Below are positions 34,441-44,031 of a stretch of DNA of 64,000 nt, one piece after another; position 1 is the stretch's first letter; the number at the start of each line of letters is the position of its first letter. This stretch comes from Aquaspirillum sp. LM1. Its GTDB lineage: Bacteria > Pseudomonadota > Gammaproteobacteria > Burkholderiales > Aquaspirillaceae. The notes beneath the pieces are model-generated. The model made no database searches, had not been told where the DNA came from, and saw only the letters and a list, made by a program, of their open reading frames with translations. Both the position numbers and the translations under genes were made by a program. The stretch spans positions 1,364,001 through 1,428,000 of the forward strand of contig NZ_CP019509.1 in NCBI RefSeq assembly GCF_002002905.1. Reading direction: 5' to 3'.

Positions 34441-34474
34441 AAAAAACGGAGAAACCCAGGCGGGTTTCTCCGTT
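34441..34474 (-). terminator. intrinsic terminator, mainly for prpE
   Basis: A perfect 13-bp stem (AACGGAGAAACCC / GGGTTTCTCCGTT) with a four-base loop at 34445-34474. The A-run at 34441-34446 becomes a T-run for minus-strand transcripts. It separates the convergent hydrolase and prpE genes and may also slow plus-strand transcription. Confidence 0.85.
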
Positions 34475-34550
34475 GTCATCTGGCCATCCGGCCAGCGCCC
34501 CTCTGAATAGCGGGATGCACCACGCCGTACCGACGTGGCGCGTGGCACGC

Positions 34551-36452
34551 TCAGTCCGGATTGATGGCCTGCTTGACCTGCTCCAGCCCGGACGGATCGT
34601 CCAGCGTGGTCAGATCGCCCGGATCGCGGCCTTCGGCAATCGCCTGAATCGAGCGGCGCAGCACCTTGCCCGAGCGGGTTTTTGGCAGCTGGGTGACAAA
34701 ATGCACCTGCGACGGGTTGGCAATGGCCCCCAGCTCCTTGCTCACTGTGGCAATCACTTCGCGCGCCAGCGAGTCGCGCTGTTCGCTGGTGGCCAGCTGT
34801 GACGGGTCCTTGACCACGGCAAACGCCATCGGCACCTGGCCCTTGAGCTGGTCGGCCACGCCCACCACCGCGCATTCGGCGATGGAGGCATGCACATTCA
34901 CCGCTTCCTCGATTTCGCGGGTACCCAGACGGTGGCCGGCCACGTTGATCACGTCGTCGGTGCGGCCCAGGATGAAATAGTAACCGTCTGCGTCCTTCAT
35001 GCCCCAGTCAAACGACGAGTACACCTGTTTGCCCTTGAAGCCATTGAAGTAGGTGTTGACGAAGCGCTCGTCCTGTTTCCACACGGTGGACAGACAGCCT
35101 GGCGGCAGCGGTGGAATCACTGCCACCACGCCTTTTTCGCCCGTGGCGACTTCTTCGCCGGTGGCTTCGTCCAGCAGCTTGAGGTTGTAGCCATAGGCCG
35201 GGAACGACGGGCTGCCAAACTTCACCGGGGTGTTTTCCACACCCGGCATGGCGGTCAGCATCGGCCAGCCGGTTTCGGTTTGCCAGTAGTTGTCGATGAT
35301 GGGCACGCCCAGTGCATCGGAAATCCAGTGGGCGGTGGGTTCATCCAGCGGCTCGCCAGCCAGGAACAGATAGCGCAGCGAAGAAATATCGTACTTTTTC
35401 AGCCAGGCCGGATCCTGCTTTTTCAGCACGCGCACGGCGGTCGGCGCGCTGAACATCACCGATACCTTGTACTTTTCGACAATCTGCCACCAGATGCCCG
35501 GATCGGGGCGGATGGGCAGGCCTTCATATACCACGGTGGCCATGCCGCCAATCAGCGGACCGTAGACAATATACGAGTGGCCCACCACCCAGCCGATGTC
35601 GGAGGTGGAGAAATACGCCTCGCCAGGGTTGCCGCAGTAGATATGCTTCATCGACGCGGCCAGCGCCACGGCGTAGCCGCCGGTGTCGCGCTGCACGCCC
35701 TTGGGCTTGCCGGTGGTGCCGGAGGTGTACAGGATGTAGCTGGGGTGATTGGATTCCACCCACTCACACGGCACATTGGCGTCCAGATGGCGCTCGCGCA
35801 GGGTGGCATAGTCCACATCACGCCCGGCCACCACGGCCATGTCCGGATCAAGGCCACGGTTGACAATCAGCACGCTGGCCGGCGGAAATTCCGATTGTGC
35901 CAGCGCGTCGTCCACCAGATGCTTGTACGGAATCACCTTGCCGCCGCGCATGCCGCCATCGGCGGTGACCATCACCTTGGGCTGGGCGTCGTCCACCCGG
36001 GTGGCCAGGCTGTGCGCAGCAAAGCCGCCAAACACCACCGAGTGAATCGCCCCCAGGCGCACGGTGGCCAGCATGGCAAAAATCGCTTCCGGGATCATCG
36101 GCATGTAAATCAGCACGCGGTCGCCCTTGCCCACGCCCAGTTCCTGCAGGCTGGCGGCAAAGCGGTTGACTTCGCGGTGCAGATCGGCAAACGAATAGGT
36201 TTGCTCGGCACCGGTTTCGGTGGAAATGTAGATCAGCGCGTTCTGCTCGGCGCGGTCTTGCAGATGGCGGTCCACCGCGTTGTGGCACAGATTGGTTTCG
36301 CCATTGACAAACCAGTCGCGAAACGGCGGATTGTCAAAGCGCAGCACTTGCTCATACGGCTTGTGCCAGTCGATCAGTTCAGCCTGTTCGGCCCAGAAGG
36401 CTTCCGGCTGCTCAATGGAACGGCGATGAAACGCCTGATAGGTTTCGGCCAT
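34551..36452 (-). CDS. prpE: propionyl-CoA synthetase
   Basis: This 633-residue AMP-forming acyl-CoA ligase activates propionate, and probably acetate less well, to the CoA ester. The start (FHRRSIEQPEAFWAEQA, DNPPFRDWFVNGETNLCHNAVDRH) matches PrpE rather than Acs. The adenylate-forming motif YTSGTTGKPKG, YWQTETGWP, the GRTDDVINVAGHR hinge and the C-terminal PKTRSGKVLRR with the acetylatable lysine are all present. The ATG at 36452 has GGAGGAGAG nearby. A palindrome lies about 80 bases upstream. No prpBCD genes are adjacent. Confidence 0.88.
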   Translation of the reverse strand: MAETYQAFHRRSIEQPEAFWAEQAELIDWHKPYEQVLRFDNPPFRDWFVNGETNLCHNAVDRHLQDRAEQNALIYISTETGAEQTYSFADLHREVNRFAASLQELGVGKGDRVLIYMPMIPEAIFAMLATVRLGAIHSVVFGGFAAHSLATRVDDAQPKVMVTADGGMRGGKVIPYKHLVDDALAQSEFPPASVLIVNRGLDPDMAVVAGRDVDYATLRERHLDANVPCEWVESNHPSYILYTSGTTGKPKGVQRDTGGYAVALAASMKHIYCGNPGEAYFSTSDIGWVVGHSYIVYGPLIGGMATVVYEGLPIRPDPGIWWQIVEKYKVSVMFSAPTAVRVLKKQDPAWLKKYDISSLRYLFLAGEPLDEPTAHWISDALGVPIIDNYWQTETGWPMLTAMPGVENTPVKFGSPSFPAYGYNLKLLDEATGEEVATGEKGVVAVIPPLPPGCLSTVWKQDERFVNTYFNGFKGKQVYSSFDWGMKDADGYYFILGRTDDVINVAGHRLGTREIEEAVNVHASIAECAVVGVADQLKGQVPMAFAVVKDPSQLATSEQRDSLAREVIATVSKELGAIANPSQVHFVTQLPKTRSGKVLRRSIQAIAEGRDPGDLTTLDDPSGLEQVKQAINPD

Positions 36453-36760
36453 GGGTTCTCTCCTCCAGCACAAAGGCAACCCCGTGGCGGCTCATATTAA
36501 TGATCTTGGCGGCTCGGCACGGGGCAGAATTCTCCTACCAAGCAACTGCTTGGTAGGCGGAACCCTACACGCTAATGCCGGGGCGGTCAAATGTTCATGC
36601 ATTTGCCCTGTGGCGGGCATAAAGCCTGACAAATCATTGTTGCAGCGCAATATTATTTGCCCCTAGTTGCGGCAGGGTTAATCCGATTGCGCCGCGCCGA
36701 TTTTGCTGCACTGCAAAAGCCCTCGCCCTGCACCGGATTCGCGACACTGGCCGGCTGGGG
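36453..36760. other. intergenic region upstream of prpE
   Basis: This 308-bp gap between prpE and the stop of the EamA transporter gene holds no convincing gene. It contains the palindrome listed separately. Transcription of prpE must start here, but no clear promoter hexamers were found. Confidence 0.5.
36534..36557. promoter_or_regulatory. perfect 11-bp-arm palindrome upstream of prpE
   Basis: CCTACCAAGCA and its exact complement TGCTTGGTAGG are separated by two bases. The short spacer and lack of a T-run argue for a dimeric repressor operator rather than a terminator. The position 82 bases before prpE fits control of that gene. Confidence 0.55.
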
Positions 36761-37687
36761 TCATTTTTTGCGCAGGCTGACACTGGCCACCCCGCCCACC
36801 ACCAGGCCGGCCCCCACAATCTGCAGCAGTGACATCGACTCGCTCAGCACCAGCCAGCCCAGAAACAAGGTAATCACCGGCCCGAGGGTGGACACCAGCG
36901 CCACCTGATTGGCCCCAACCCGGCGAATGGCCTCGTTCAGCAAGGCCACCGGCAATACCGTACTCAGTAGGGCCATGGCCAGGCCATAGCCATACACTGG
37001 CCAGGGCAGGCTAAACGCCGCCGACAGCGGATGGGTCAGCAAGAAATGCACAATAATCGCCAGCGATGCCACAATGCACAGCCAGGCCGACAGCCGCAGC
37101 GCGCCCACCTGCTTGACCAGCTCGCCCGTGCCAATCAGGTATAGCGAATAACACAGCGCACTGGCCAGCACCCAGCTTACCCCAATCAGCACACTCTGCC
37201 CGGCACCCAGCGCATGCCAGTCGTGCGCCACCGCCAAACCGGTGCCCAGGTAGCACAGGCCCAGCGCCAGCCATTCACGCAGCCCCACCTTGCGGCGAAA
37301 CAGCAGCGCCGAAAACAGCAGCACAAACGTGGGATAGAGAAACAACACCAGCCGCTCCAGCGTCGAAGACACATATTGCAGGCCGATAAAATCAAATACG
37401 CTGGACAAGTAATAGCCCATCAATCCCAGCGGCAGCAGCATCATCCACGCCTGGCGCGGCAAACGCGCCGCCCCCCGGCCACTGATGCCGGCCATCAGGA
37501 TAAAAAACGGCAGGGCAAACACCATGCGCAACATCAGCAAAGTGATGGCGTCCACTGGGTAGGCGTAAGCCAGCTTGACGAAAATCGCCTTGGCGGAAAA
37601 CCCGGCGGCAGACAGCATGGCCAGCAGCACGCCTTTGCTGATTGAGAAGCCACGCAAGCGCGAGCCGATGGCCAGAGCGGCAGACAT
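36761..37687 (-). CDS. EamA/DMT-family transporter
   Basis: The 308-residue protein has about ten hydrophobic helices in two EamA halves (first half FSAKAIFVKLAYAYPVDAITLLMLRMVFALPFF; second half TVLPVALLNEAIRRVGANQVALVSTLGPVITLFLGWL). It is a drug/metabolite-type exporter of the inner membrane with unknown substrate. The ATG at 37687 has AGGAGCAGGA upstream. It lies alone, upstream of prpE on the same strand but 308 bases away. Confidence 0.9.
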   Translation of the reverse strand: MSAALAIGSRLRGFSISKGVLLAMLSAAGFSAKAIFVKLAYAYPVDAITLLMLRMVFALPFFILMAGISGRGAARLPRQAWMMLLPLGLMGYYLSSVFDFIGLQYVSSTLERLVLFLYPTFVLLFSALLFRRKVGLREWLALGLCYLGTGLAVAHDWHALGAGQSVLIGVSWVLASALCYSLYLIGTGELVKQVGALRLSAWLCIVASLAIIVHFLLTHPLSAAFSLPWPVYGYGLAMALLSTVLPVALLNEAIRRVGANQVALVSTLGPVITLFLGWLVLSESMSLLQIVGAGLVVGGVASVSLRKK

Positions 37688-38067
37688 ATCCTGCTCCTGA
37701 AGGTTGATTTGATTGATAGTATCCAGCGAAACCCTTGTGCTTCCCATCAGTATTTGGCACATGCAGTATTCGCAAAACAAGAAGCCCAATATTCTTGCCA
37801 TAGGCATTATGCCATGTTGGTGCCGATGACGGGCCATGGCGGCGGAAGTGATGCGCCGCCATTTGCGCCAGGTCAAATCAGCGGCACCTTCTCTCCGGAA
37901 AGCCCCTGATTGCGCCAAAAAAAGGGGGCTGCAAAAAGTAAAAACCAGCAAAATCAACTGTCTGAATCCCGCTCCTGGCTGGGGTAACGATTTTTTACCG
38001 AGTTTTCTTTTTCTGCGGCCCCATGCCGTCTAGAATCCCGTCATGTCACAATCCGGACGCTTTGCCC
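37688..38067. other. intergenic region with degenerate repeat
   Basis: This 380-bp gap between divergent EamA and sbcD genes carries no convincing gene. It holds the degenerate third copy of the MITE-like family (37900-38003) and a short inverted repeat GGCAT-T-ATGCC near 37803. Confidence 0.5.
37900..38003. mobile_element. MITE-like element, degenerate copy 3
   Basis: The stretch shares CTGATT, a GCAAAAA-like block, ACCAGCAAAATCAAC, TCTGAATCCCGC and TAACGATTTTTT in the same order and spacing as copy 1 at 6021-6129. The terminal repeats and target duplication are no longer recognisable, so this is an old copy. Confidence 0.5.
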
Positions 38068-39285
38068 ATGCGCATCCTGCACACCTCCGACTGGCACCTG
38101 GGCCAGCACTTTATTGGCAAAACCCGTCAGGCCGAGCACCGCGCGCTGATTGCCTGGCTGCTGGCGCAGATTTCGGCGCGGGATATCGACGCGGTGATTC
38201 TGGCTGGCGATGTATTCGACACCGGTGCGCCGCCCAGCTATGCGCGCGAGCTGTATCACCAGCTATTGGCCGGGGTGGCCGCCGCCGGGGCCAGCCTGCT
38301 GGTGGTGGGCGGCAACCATGATTCCGCTGCCACCCTGGGCGAAATCCGCCCGCTGCTGGGCGCGCTGCGCGCCACGGTGATTCCATCCGCCGACGGCCCG
38401 CTGGACGAGCAAGTGGTGTTGCTGCCGCGCCGCGACGGCCAGCCTGGCGCACTGGTGTGCGCCGCACCGTTTATCCGCCCGCGCGATGTGCTGCGCAGCC
38501 AGGCCGGGCAAGGTGCCGACGACAAGCAAGGCGCGCTGCAAGCCGCCATTGCCCAGCACTACCAGGCGCTCTACCAGCGCGCGCTGGCCCGCCGTGCCGC
38601 GCTGGGCCAGGCGTTGCCGATCATCGCCACCGGCCACCTGACCACGGTGGGGGCCAGCGCCAGCGAATCGGTGCGCGAGATTTACGTGGGCGCGCTGGAG
38701 GCGTTTCCCACTCAGGCGTTTCCGCCGGTGGACTATCTGGCGCTGGGGCATATTCACCGCCCACAATGCGTGGGCGGGCTGAATCACATCCGCTACAGCG
38801 GCTCGCCGCTGGCGCTGGGTTTTGACGAAGCCGACACCGCCAAACAGATGTGGCTGGTGGATTTTGCCGACGGCCAGCTGACCCAGGTCAGCGCGCTGCC
38901 GGTGCCGTGTGTGCAGCCGCTGGCCTCGCTCAGCGGTGATCTGGCCCGCTTGCCGGCGCAATTGGCCGCCGTGGCGGCGCAGGGCAGCGCCGAGCAGCCA
39001 GTGTGGCTGGAAGTGCGCGTGCGCGGCGACGATTACCTCAGCGACCTGGCCGCGCGGGTGGCGGCGCTGGCCGACGGCCTGCCGGTGGAAATTTTGCGCG
39101 TGCGCCGCGAACGCGGCGACGCCGTGGCCACGCTCAGCGCCGACCCCGGCGATACCCTGGACGAACTCAGCCCGCTGGAGGTGTTTGAGCGCCGGCTGGC
39201 GCAGGAAACCCTGACCCCTGAACAACACGATGGTCTGCTGGCCCGCTACCACCAGGTGCTGGCTGACCTGGCCGAGTCTGCCTGA
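38068..39285 (+). CDS. sbcD: exonuclease subunit SbcD
   Basis: This 405-residue Mre11-type nuclease works with SbcC on hairpins and blocked DNA ends. The phosphoesterase motifs are complete: [28 protein letters not shown] and ALGHIHRPQ, giving the two-metal site. The ATG at 38068 gives the canonical start [10 protein letters not shown]; an earlier in-frame start adds an unlike stretch. Its stop overlaps the sbcC start (TGATG). Confidence 0.96.
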   Translation: MRILHTSDWHLGQHFIGKTRQAEHRALIAWLLAQISARDIDAVILAGDVFDTGAPPSYARELYHQLLAGVAAAGASLLVVGGNHDSAATLGEIRPLLGALRATVIPSADGPLDEQVVLLPRRDGQPGALVCAAPFIRPRDVLRSQAGQGADDKQGALQAAIAQHYQALYQRALARRAALGQALPIIATGHLTTVGASASESVREIYVGALEAFPTQAFPPVDYLALGHIHRPQCVGGLNHIRYSGSPLALGFDEADTAKQMWLVDFADGQLTQVSALPVPCVQPLASLSGDLARLPAQLAAVAAQGSAEQPVWLEVRVRGDDYLSDLAARVAALADGLPVEILRVRRERGDAVATLSADPGDTLDELSPLEVFERRLAQETLTPEQHDGLLARYHQVLADLAESA

Positions 39286-42200
39286 TGAAAATCCTCTCCC
39301 TGCGCCTGAAAAACCTGAACTCGCTCAAGGGCGAATTTTGCATTGATTTTCGGCTGCCGCCATTTGCCGGCAATGGCCTGTTTGCCATCACCGGCCCCAC
39401 CGGCGCGGGCAAATCCACCCTGCTGGACGCCATCTGCCTGGCGCTGTACCACCGCACCCCCCGGCTGGATGCAGTGTCAGCCGGGGGCAACGAGCTGATG
39501 ACCCGCCACACCGCCGACTGTCTGGCTGAAGTGGAGTTTGAAGTGCGCGGCGTGGCCTACCGCGCCTTCTGGAGCCAGCGCCGCGCCCGCGACAAAGCCA
39601 GCGGCGCGCTGCAAGCGCCCAAAGTGGAGCTGGCCCGTGCCGATGGTGAAATCCTGGCCAGCCAGGTACACGACAAACTGCGCCAGGTCGAAGCGCTGAC
39701 CGGCCTGGACTTTGCCCGCTTTACCAAATCCATGCTGCTGGCGCAGGGCGGTTTTGCCGCCTTTTTGCATGCCAGCGCCAACGAACGCGCCGAGCTGCTG
39801 GAGCAGCTCACCGGCAGCGAAGTGTATGGCCTGATCTCGCAGCAAGTATTTGAACGCGCACGCGCCGCACGCCAGGCACTGGCCGAACAACAGGCCCGCG
39901 CCGATGGCGTGCAGCTGCTGTCCGCCGAGGCCCGCGCCGAGCTGCTCGCCCACTGCGCCGCCCAGCGCACACAACTGGAAGCACTGACGGGTCAGTTAAG
40001 CCACACGCAGGCGCAACTGCACTGGCGCGAAGCGCTCAACGCTGCGGAGCACGACGCCCAGCGTCAGCATGCTGCACTCAGTCTGGCACTGGCCGCGCGC
40101 GAACACGCCGCACCGGCGCTGGCGCGGCTGGCAGCCAGCGAACCCGCAGCGGCCATTGCTGGCGCACACCAGCACTGGCAGCACGCCTGTGCGCAACGCG
40201 ACACCAGCACGGCAGCGCTGGCTGCGCTGCACCGCCAGCGTGACAGCCTGGCGCGCAGCCACGCCCTGGCCCACTGGCAAGCTGCCCAACTGGCACGCAC
40301 GCTGGCCGGGCAGGCCGCCGCGCAACAAACCGCGCTGGGCGACCAACTGGCCGACGCCAATGTCTGGCTGGCCAGCCACCGCCGGCACGCCGAACTGGGC
40401 GAACACCTGCCGCACTGGCGTGCCGAATGGGCCGAGCTGCGCCGGCTGGATGCACAACTGGCCGATGACGACACCCGGCTGGCGGCACTGGCTGCCACAC
40501 AACACCAGCGCACCCAACAACAGCATCAGGCCCGCGCGCATGCCGACGCACAGGCCAAAGCCTGGCAAACCGCCCACACCCAGGCCCAGCAGCAGCAAGC
40601 CCAACGCGACGCCTTGCTGAGTGGCCCCATCCCGCCGCATCAGCGCTATGAAGCGGCATTGGCGCGGGCACAGCATTTGCGGCAACTGGGCCACGACGCC
40701 CAGACACTGCGCCAGCGTGCGGCCATGCTGGCCGAGCAGACACAACAGCAGCACACCCTGAATGCCGAACGGGATAGCCTGCGTCAGCAACTGGACATCA
40801 GCCAGAAGCAGCGCGTCCATCTGGACGAACGAGTGGCCGACAAGCGCCGGCTGCTGGGGCAGGAACAGCTGATTCGCAGCCTGGACGCCCACCGTGCGGC
40901 CCTGCGCCCCGGCGAAGCCTGTCCGTTATGCGGCGCACAGAGCCACCCGGCAGTGACGGCGTATCAGGCGCTGGACCTGGACGCCAGCCAGGCGGCGCTG
41001 GCCGAGGCCCAGGCGCAACAGCACGCTCAGCAGGCGCAAGAACAGGCGCTGCAAGCGCAATTGAACCGCACCGAAGGCCAGGCCACGCAACTGGCCGCCG
41101 AACTGGCGCACAGCGCCGCCGCCCAACACGCCGGAGAGGCCGCCTGGAACGCCAGCGTGCGCGCGCTACAGGCTGATGCCAGCGCCCCGCCGCTGCACTG
41201 GGCGGACGCCGCAACGCTAGCTGCCAGACAACGCATCGCCGACGCCGAACACGCCGACTGCCAGGCACACTTGCAGGCATTGGACACCGCCAACGCCGCC
41301 TGCCGGACCGCTGACCACCAGGCGCAACAGGCGCGTGACGCACACGATGCCGCCCAGGCCACGCTGCGTGCCAGCGAACAAGCCTGTGCCGATATCCAGG
41401 CCGAACACAGTGCCCGCGATGAACAACGCACCCACCACGCCCGCCAGCGCGCCGAGCGCGAAACCCACTGGCGTAACACCATTGGCTACGCCGGCTACAC
41501 GCTGGACGCCGAACCCGACGCCTGGCTGGCGGCGCGTCACACCGACTGGCAAACCTGGCAAACGCAACAGGCGCATGCCCAGCAGCTGGAGCAGCAGCTG
41601 GTTCGCCAGCAAGACCTGTGTGCCCAGGCCGAACTGCGCGCCGACACCTGGCTGGCGCGCTGGCTGGGCCTGACGCTGACCGCACCGGACGCCGCAGCCC
41701 CCGACGCCGGTGCAGAGGGCGAAACCGCGCTGGCCAGTCTGGCCAGCCAAGTGGACGCGCTCAGCGCCGAACTGGCCCGGCTGGATGGCCGCTGTGGTGA
41801 ACTGGGCAATACGCTGAACCAGCAAACCCAGCACGCCGAACACAGCCAGCGCAACTGGCAGGCGGCACTGGACGCCAGCCCGTTTGCCGATGAAACCGCC
41901 TTTCTGGCCGCCCGCCTGCCCGACGCTAAACACGCCGAACTGCGCCAGCGCCAGCAGCAACTGGATGCTGACGAGCAACGCGCCCGAGCACTGAGCGAAG
42001 CCGCCGACACCCGGTTGGCCGAACTGGCCGCCCAAGCCCTGAGCGAGCACAGGGCCGATGCCCTGACGGCCCACATCAGCGAACTGGACGCCCAGCGCCA
42101 GCAGCTGGCCGCCGAATATGGCGCGCACCAGCAGCAGCTGGACGACGATGCCCGTCATCGCATTGCGCACCGCCAACTGCTGGCCAATCTCGACGCCCTG

Positions 42201-42719
42201 GCCGCCAACAGCGAACACTGGCAACGGCTGGACGGCCTGATCGGCTCGGCCCGAGGCGATAAATTCCGCCGCTTTGCCCAAGGCCTGACGCTCGACCACC
42301 TGATTGGCCTGGCCAACCGCCGCCTGGCACGGCTACATGGCCGCTACCGCCTGCAGCGGCAAAGCAGTGGCGAACTGGAACTGGCCATCATCGACAGCTG
42401 GCAAGCCGACGTGGCCCGCGACACCCGTACCTTGTCTGGCGGCGAAAGTTTTTTGGTCAGCCTGGCGCTGGCGCTGGCGCTGTCTGACCTGGTGAGCCAC
42501 AAAACCTCAATTGATTCGCTGTTTCTGGACGAAGGCTTTGGCACTCTGGACGGCGACACCCTGGACGTGGCCATCGACGCGCTGGACGCGCTCAACGCCA
42601 GCGGCAAGATGATTGGCGTGATCAGCCATGTGGAAAGTTTGAAAGAACGGATCGCCACGCAGATTCGGCTGAAACCGCAGGCGGGGCAGGGGGTATCGCG
42701 GGTGGAGGTGGGGGGGTGA
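39285..42719 (+). CDS. sbcC: exonuclease subunit SbcC
   Basis: The 1144-residue SMC-like ATPase partner of SbcD has an N-terminal Walker A (GPTGAGKST near residue 38), long Gln/Ala-rich coiled coils, the central zinc hook CPLCG (near 547), and a C-terminal signature LSGGE with Walker [12 protein letters not shown]. The layout is complete and translationally coupled to sbcD. It opens DNA ends for SbcD cleavage using ATP. Confidence 0.96.
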   Translation: MKILSLRLKNLNSLKGEFCIDFRLPPFAGNGLFAITGPTGAGKSTLLDAICLALYHRTPRLDAVSAGGNELMTRHTADCLAEVEFEVRGVAYRAFWSQRRARDKASGALQAPKVELARADGEILASQVHDKLRQVEALTGLDFARFTKSMLLAQGGFAAFLHASANERAELLEQLTGSEVYGLISQQVFERARAARQALAEQQARADGVQLLSAEARAELLAHCAAQRTQLEALTGQLSHTQAQLHWREALNAAEHDAQRQHAALSLALAAREHAAPALARLAASEPAAAIAGAHQHWQHACAQRDTSTAALAALHRQRDSLARSHALAHWQAAQLARTLAGQAAAQQTALGDQLADANVWLASHRRHAELGEHLPHWRAEWAELRRLDAQLADDDTRLAALAATQHQRTQQQHQARAHADAQAKAWQTAHTQAQQQQAQRDALLSGPIPPHQRYEAALARAQHLRQLGHDAQTLRQRAAMLAEQTQQQHTLNAERDSLRQQLDISQKQRVHLDERVADKRRLLGQEQLIRSLDAHRAALRPGEACPLCGAQSHPAVTAYQALDLDASQAALAEAQAQQHAQQAQEQALQAQLNRTEGQATQLAAELAHSAAAQHAGEAAWNASVRALQADASAPPLHWADAATLAARQRIADAEHADCQAHLQALDTANAACRTADHQAQQARDAHDAAQATLRASEQACADIQAEHSARDEQRTHHARQRAERETHWRNTIGYAGYTLDAEPDAWLAARHTDWQTWQTQQAHAQQLEQQLVRQQDLCAQAELRADTWLARWLGLTLTAPDAAAPDAGAEGETALASLASQVDALSAELARLDGRCGELGNTLNQQTQHAEHSQRNWQAALDASPFADETAFLAARLPDAKHAELRQRQQQLDADEQRARALSEAADTRLAELAAQALSEHRADALTAHISELDAQRQQLAAEYGAHQQQLDDDARHRIAHRQLLANLDALAANSEHWQRLDGLIGSARGDKFRRFAQGLTLDHLIGLANRRLARLHGRYRLQRQSSGELELAIIDSWQADVARDTRTLSGGESFLVSLALALALSDLVSHKTSIDSLFLDEGFGTLDGDTLDVAIDALDALNASGKMIGVISHVESLKERIATQIRLKPQAGQGVSRVEVGG

Positions 42720-42818
42720 TCTGACCCGATGTGTGGTCAGCTTTGGCCGCTTGCCTGCCGGGCTTGCCACCATGTATCGCGACGGGCAATCGACCGACGC
42801 AAGCCACGGTTACCTGTG

Positions 42819-42915
42819 CTGTATCGGTCACAGAAGCCAGTAACTATGCCTGTTTGCCCTTGTTGGGCAGCAGGTAAGCTGGGGTCATCGCATGTCACCC
42901 GAGGGAGTGCCCCAG
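42819..42915 (+). promoter_or_regulatory. 97-nt leader shared by both DUF2917-like genes (copy 2)
   Basis: CTGTATCGGTCACAGAAGCC (42819-42838) and GGTAAGCTGGGGTCATCGCA (from 42873) repeat the leader of the paralogue at 15207-15303, with the same distances to the start codon. Between these blocks the sequences differ more. The conserved islands within a diverged leader suggest selected sites rather than mere recent copying. Confidence 0.5.
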
Positions 42916-43281
42916 ATGAGCCCGATTGATTATTTCCTGCCCCGTGGCCAAGTGTTGCAATGGCATGGCCAAGCTGGCCAATGCCTGCAGGTATGTTCTG
43001 GTCTGATTTTGCTGGAAGAGTTGCTTTGGGTGGAAGAGCAACTGCTCCAACCTCGCCAGCGCCTGGGCCCGGGCAGCTGCTATGTGTTGCACAGCAGTGG
43101 CTGGGTGACCCTCACCGCCCTGGGTGATGCGCAATTACGGTTGCCGGCTGGCCTGCCGGCCACGGCACCGGATGAGGGGTGGGCCACCGGGCTGGTGCAG
43201 CGCTTGCGCCGGGCAGTGGAAAAGCTGGGAAGGCTGCGGCTGGGGCATTCCGGCATGAAAAGGGGTGCCAGCCCAGTGTAG
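42916..43281 (+). CDS. DUF2917-like protein, copy 2
   Basis: The 121-residue product shares a 74-residue core with the gene at 15304, with only two substitutions (Glu to Ser and Val to Leu), while the DNA carries about twenty mostly silent changes. This pattern indicates purifying selection on both. The C-terminal basic tail (QRLRRAVEKLGRLRLGH) resembles but does not match copy 1. The ATG has GGGAG eight bases upstream. A terminator follows directly. Confidence 0.65.
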   Translation: MSPIDYFLPRGQVLQWHGQAGQCLQVCSGLILLEELLWVEEQLLQPRQRLGPGSCYVLHSSGWVTLTALGDAQLRLPAGLPATAPDEGWATGLVQRLRRAVEKLGRLRLGHSGMKRGASPV

Positions 43282-43286
43282 CGAGG

Positions 43287-43318
43287 GCCGCCCGGCAACA
43301 GCGCTGGGCGGCTTTTTT
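43287..43318 (+). terminator. intrinsic terminator of the second DUF2917-like gene
   Basis: Stem GCCGCCC / GGGCGGC around a 12-base loop, followed by six T (43313-43318). It starts five bases after the stop codon. Confidence 0.85.
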
Positions 43319-43330
43319 GCCTGCGGCGGG

Positions 43331-43864
43331 TCAGATCAAGGCTGACAGGGTTTTGAACAGATGGCTGGTGTTCTCGCCAGCAAACAGCATCTGGTCGGCC
43401 AGCAGGGCGCAGCTCAGCCACGACAGGACAATGACGACAAGTTCAAAATTGCCGCTTTTCCACATCGACAGCGAATGCCGCCGGAAAATCCACGGTACAC
43501 CCATCGGGTTTGGCCAGTCAGTGAGCAAATGCATCACGCCGCCAGCAGCAAAACCGAAGGTGATGGGGGCCCACCAGAATGCGCCCAGGCTGATATAGGA
43601 GCCAAACAGCAGCAGCATCCAGGGCACGCCCCAATGTGTCAGCGAGCGATGCTTGATCCACAGTCGGCTGGCGCCGCGCCGCCGCTTGCTGCGCCACCAG
43701 GCCACTTCCATCCAGTCGGGCGCGGTGCCGCCCCAGGCACCGGCAAACAGTGCCATGATGGCCAGCAACTGGAACGGCCCGCCAGCCCCGGCGCGGATAA
43801 CCAATAACGCCGCCAGCACGCCGGCTGCCACGCCAGAAGCATGGTGTGCTTTTCTTGATGCCAT
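43331..43864 (-). CDS. YdjM-like (DUF457) membrane-bound metal-dependent hydrolase
   Basis: The 177-residue protein starts with MASRKAHH and carries the conserved metal-type residues of the YdjM/DUF457 family: APDWMEV, KHRSLTHWG and GGVMHLLTDWPNP. Several hydrophobic helices place it in the inner membrane. E. coli YdjM is LexA-controlled, but no SOS box was identified here. The ATG at 43864 is chosen since family members start there; an in-frame start 13 codons earlier exists. Confidence 0.82.
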   Translation of the reverse strand: MASRKAHHASGVAAGVLAALLVIRAGAGGPFQLLAIMALFAGAWGGTAPDWMEVAWWRSKRRRGASRLWIKHRSLTHWGVPWMLLLFGSYISLGAFWWAPITFGFAAGGVMHLLTDWPNPMGVPWIFRRHSLSMWKSGNFELVVIVLSWLSCALLADQMLFAGENTSHLFKTLSALI

Positions 43865-44031
43865 GTGTTCTTCAACCTCAAATGACTTGACTATGTTCCG
43901 CAAGCATCATACTGCAAATGCTGCGCATGATAACGCAGGGTTGAAGTGAAGTCGCGCAGGTGGCAATCAGGGAACAAAGTGCTCAGGCAAATGGCGCAGG
44001 CGGGCTGACCCCGCTGCGCCACTCAATATGC

